Source: Sweltsa coloradensis (taxonomy: Eukaryota; Arthropoda; Insecta; Plecoptera; Chloroperlidae). From it: a stretch of DNA of 64,000 bases. This document shows positions 62,030 through 64,000 of the stretch, in pieces. The stretch is from the NCBI GenBank assembly GCA_024449915.1, contig JAMZAV010001445.1:124001-188000 (forward strand), written 5' to 3'. A program made the position numbers and the translations under genes. Positions within the stretch are counted from its first letter, which is position 1, and the number at the start of each line of letters is the position of its first letter. The notes under the pieces were generated by a model. The model searched no databases. It was not told the origin of the DNA and saw only the letters and a program-made list of their open reading frames with translations.

Positions 62030-62480
62030 TTTGGGTTTACCCATCGAGCTTGGTTCACCCCTAGAGGAAGTATAGGCTCACCTACTTCAAGCAGGCCTAG
62101 ATTCTGTACTGTACCACCACGAAATATGACTATTTTGTTAGTTACGTATTTCAATTTAGTGGTAAAGAAGAAAGCCTAACCATGCATAGGAGGCAACGCA
62201 TTGTCAACACTGGTCAGCAAAATATATTTTTAAACGCGCGTTATAACTTATTTAATCCTTATTTAGAGTCAGCTCGCTCACTCTCAGCTACAAGAACTGA
62301 TTTTGAGCGGGGGTCAAAACGAGTTACTATTGCTGTTCATTGCTAGGACGACTCAAGTGTATTAATTAATGGTTTCATTCCAGTATCAGTAGTCGGTACA
62401 TAGATAATTTTGTTCAAATAAAAATAACACTAAATGCCAAATTCCTTTACTAAACAATTATTCATCCTCATCTATCACCA
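62030..62480. other. Possible promoter-flanking unique DNA
   Basis: Less repetitive than the array. No open frame that resembles a known protein; a 147-codon minus frame ends inside Rep-L and is mostly Rep-L shadow. Confidence 0.25.
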
Positions 62481-62484
62481 CTCA

Positions 62485-62534
62485 TCGTCTCGAATAGCCA
62501 AAGTGCATTTATATGAGACGTTACGTTAAGCAAT

Positions 62535-62571
<37 letters not shown>

Positions 62572-62582
62572 CAATCACCAAC
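62485..62582 (+). mobile_element. LINE/SINE 3' tail with AATC microsatellite
   Basis: TCGTCTCGAATAGCCAAAGT, GCATTTATATGAGACGTTAC and TTAAGCAATAACAATCAATC, followed by about eight AATC units. The text before the run matches 53986-54034. Tetranucleotide tails of this kind end several non-LTR elements; only the tail is left. Confidence 0.55.
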
Positions 62583-63009
62583 CAATAAAAAAACAATGCA
62601 ATATTAGCTTCAATGTTTGCTATTCCCTAATAACTATATTGTTAGTTAGTTAATTCCAGAAGCTAAAAGTAAAACCCTTTGCCTAAAACGGCACTGCCAT
62701 TTGTCGTCAAGGGCTCGTATATCTATTTATTTAAATAAACCAGAACAGTTCAATCAGCAGCATCGAATTGCGTACAACGCAGTTTGCCTTGTGATAAAAA
62801 AAAATCTCAATACAGCATCTCTCTTACGTAGGCCTTTCTCATTAAAAAAAAAAAACATAAAATTATATTGCGAGTTGAGATACACGATTGAAATAAACAA
62901 ATAAGACAATAGTAAAGCATATCCACAGATAATCCTTCCCTAACGTATTATACTCTTACTCTCATGTAAATAAATATCGAAACATTTTAAAGTAGGCCTA
63001 AGTATAACA
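62583..63009. other. Unassigned AT-rich stretch
   Basis: Nothing recognised. A 67-codon plus frame from 62701 is low in information. Confidence 0.3.
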
Positions 63010-63041
63010 TCATTGAGAATAGAACGTTCTATACTCAATGA
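63010..63041. repeat. 32-bp palindrome
   Basis: TCATTGAGAATAGAAC and GTTCTATACTCAATGA are reverse complements apart from one base pair. No spacer. Confidence 0.6.
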
Positions 63042-63700
63042 CAACATCCTAACTGAAGAGTTACTTGCTTGCTGTGCTATATTTCAATAACGCTAGTTAT
63101 TAAAAGTCCATGGTCCAGGACTGATCTTGTTCAAGATATTTTATTTGTGTATTGGTCCATTCGTTAATTTTACTAAGACTGAAACCATATTATCCCAGTT
63201 TAACTTTTGCTCGCACGTGTGCACCGTTCATGTTTTATTGTTTGCTTTTGTTATATGATTGATAATAATAATTATATTATTGTTTGTTTAATAAGACTAA
63301 GATCACAATGTCAAACATAACATGAGCATTAGCTTATTTTGTAAAAAAGATTCTCTGGCTGGCGTCATGCGTGTGAATAATAAAACTAACTGTCAATACA
63401 ATATATATATGTATATAGACTAGACTAGGACTTGGACTAGACAATTCACACTAGAAGGCCACCGTAATTTTTATTCAATTATATTAATTATTTGTTATAA
63501 TAGTTACTATGGTATGGTAGGGTATAAAACACATAAACATGAACAAAACAAAATCCTAAAAAAGGCATGCGAGTTGAATCGCCAAATTTCTCTATTAAGG
63601 CTGCGTTCCAATGTGATTGTGACCTGCTAGCCTCTACCGACTACCCACTAGCCTGCTAACTGCTACCTACTTACACCTTTGGGCATACTTTTTGAAGCCA
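63042..63700. other. Unassigned stretch
   Basis: AT-rich to 63595. GGCTGCGTTCCAATGTG near 63600 and the CTAGCC-rich text after it resemble the end of a dispersed DNA element, but no partner end is in the window. Confidence 0.3.
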
Positions 63701-63870
63701 ACCTGTCATGGCTACCCACAGCTTCCTAGATGACTTAAAGCTCACCAAGATGGCGTAGGTTTGAGAACATTTGACAACAACAACATTACCTGTCATGGCT
63801 AACCACAGCTTCCTAGATGAAGAAAAACTCATCAAGATGGCATAGACTGGTGAAAATTTGTAAACAACAT
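63701..63870. repeat. Tandem duplication, 87 bp
   Basis: ACCTGTCATGGCTACCCACA at 63701 and ACCTGTCATGGCTAACCACA at 63788 start two copies sharing GCTTCCTAGATGA and CAAGATGGC. Confidence 0.85.
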
Positions 63871-64000
63871 TCCTAACCTCAAAACATTAACCATAACCTA
63901 AAATGGATGCACAGTCAAGACGTAAATGGGCATTTTTAATTGCAATAACAGTCCAACATATACGCCAGACAATGAGGCGAAGATTAGTTTTGATGATGTT

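Noticed and set aside
1..64000. Telomeric TTAGG or TTAGGG arrays that would prove a chromosome end
   Set aside because: None seen in the window, so the telomere-like reading of the one-way array rests on orientation alone.

Overview
The window looks like repeat-dense, non-coding DNA from an animal nuclear genome, probably an invertebrate. It is AT-rich. It holds remains of two non-LTR retrotransposon lineages, tRNA-derived SINEs in both orientations, several palindromic or terminal-inverted-repeat DNA elements with TA flanks, tandem repeats and microsatellites. I found no bacterial operon, no rRNA, no intact tRNA gene, no CRISPR array and no host protein gene I could defend. I cannot name the species.

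The backbone is a degenerate array of two alternating modules. Rep-L is a GC-rich module of about 330-380 bp that is full of hairpins. Rep-R is an AT-rich stretch ending in a GGCGC...GCGCC stem-loop, then CTAGTTTCTCAC and GTC triplets. Where Rep-R is longest (14940-15615 and 41333-41858) it is preceded by the C-terminal RNase H/Cys-His end of an I-clade (I/Nimb-like) LINE, so Rep-R is that LINE's 3' end. Rep-L ends in a related stem-loop. I found dozens of Rep-L and Rep-R pieces from about 1.7 to 61.9 kb, and every one I could orient is on the plus strand. The SINEs and foldback elements, by contrast, occur both ways.

Layout. 1-8060: error-smeared sequence in which bases tend to copy their neighbours; degraded copies of the same repeats can be recognised. 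8-13 kb: Rep-L copies, one split by an insertion that carries a 701-bp palindrome. 13.6-19 kb: a TIR element with an internal duplication, the I-clade LINE tail, a five-unit 166-bp tandem repeat, and SINEs. 19-31.5 kb: an FB-C element copy, Rep-L/R, then a 7.4-kb insertion (21747-29128) with GAGTG-rich ends that splits another FB-C copy and holds nested repeats of its own. 31.6-39.2 kb: a 1.56-kb palindrome made of inverted FB-C copies, a diverged duplication of a 650-750-bp composite block, and a 2.07-kb palindrome. 39-46 kb: Rep-L/R with a clean MITE insertion, three 195-200-bp tandem units and a roughly 1-kb LTR-like insertion. 46.2-52.6 kb: a full-length but dead CR1/L2-like LINE with an SGNH-hydrolase ORF1, an endonuclease and a reverse transcriptase. 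52.6-62 kb: the densest Rep-L/R stretch, with a 465-bp TA-flanked MITE and a foldback. 62-64 kb: the array ends; there is a CRE plus YY1-type site cluster, an AATC microsatellite tail and a short duplication.

Most open frames in the window are by-products of these repeats. Rep-L in particular keeps an Asp-rich frame on the plus strand and an Arg/His-rich frame on the minus strand because its copies are alike, and neither should be taken as a gene.
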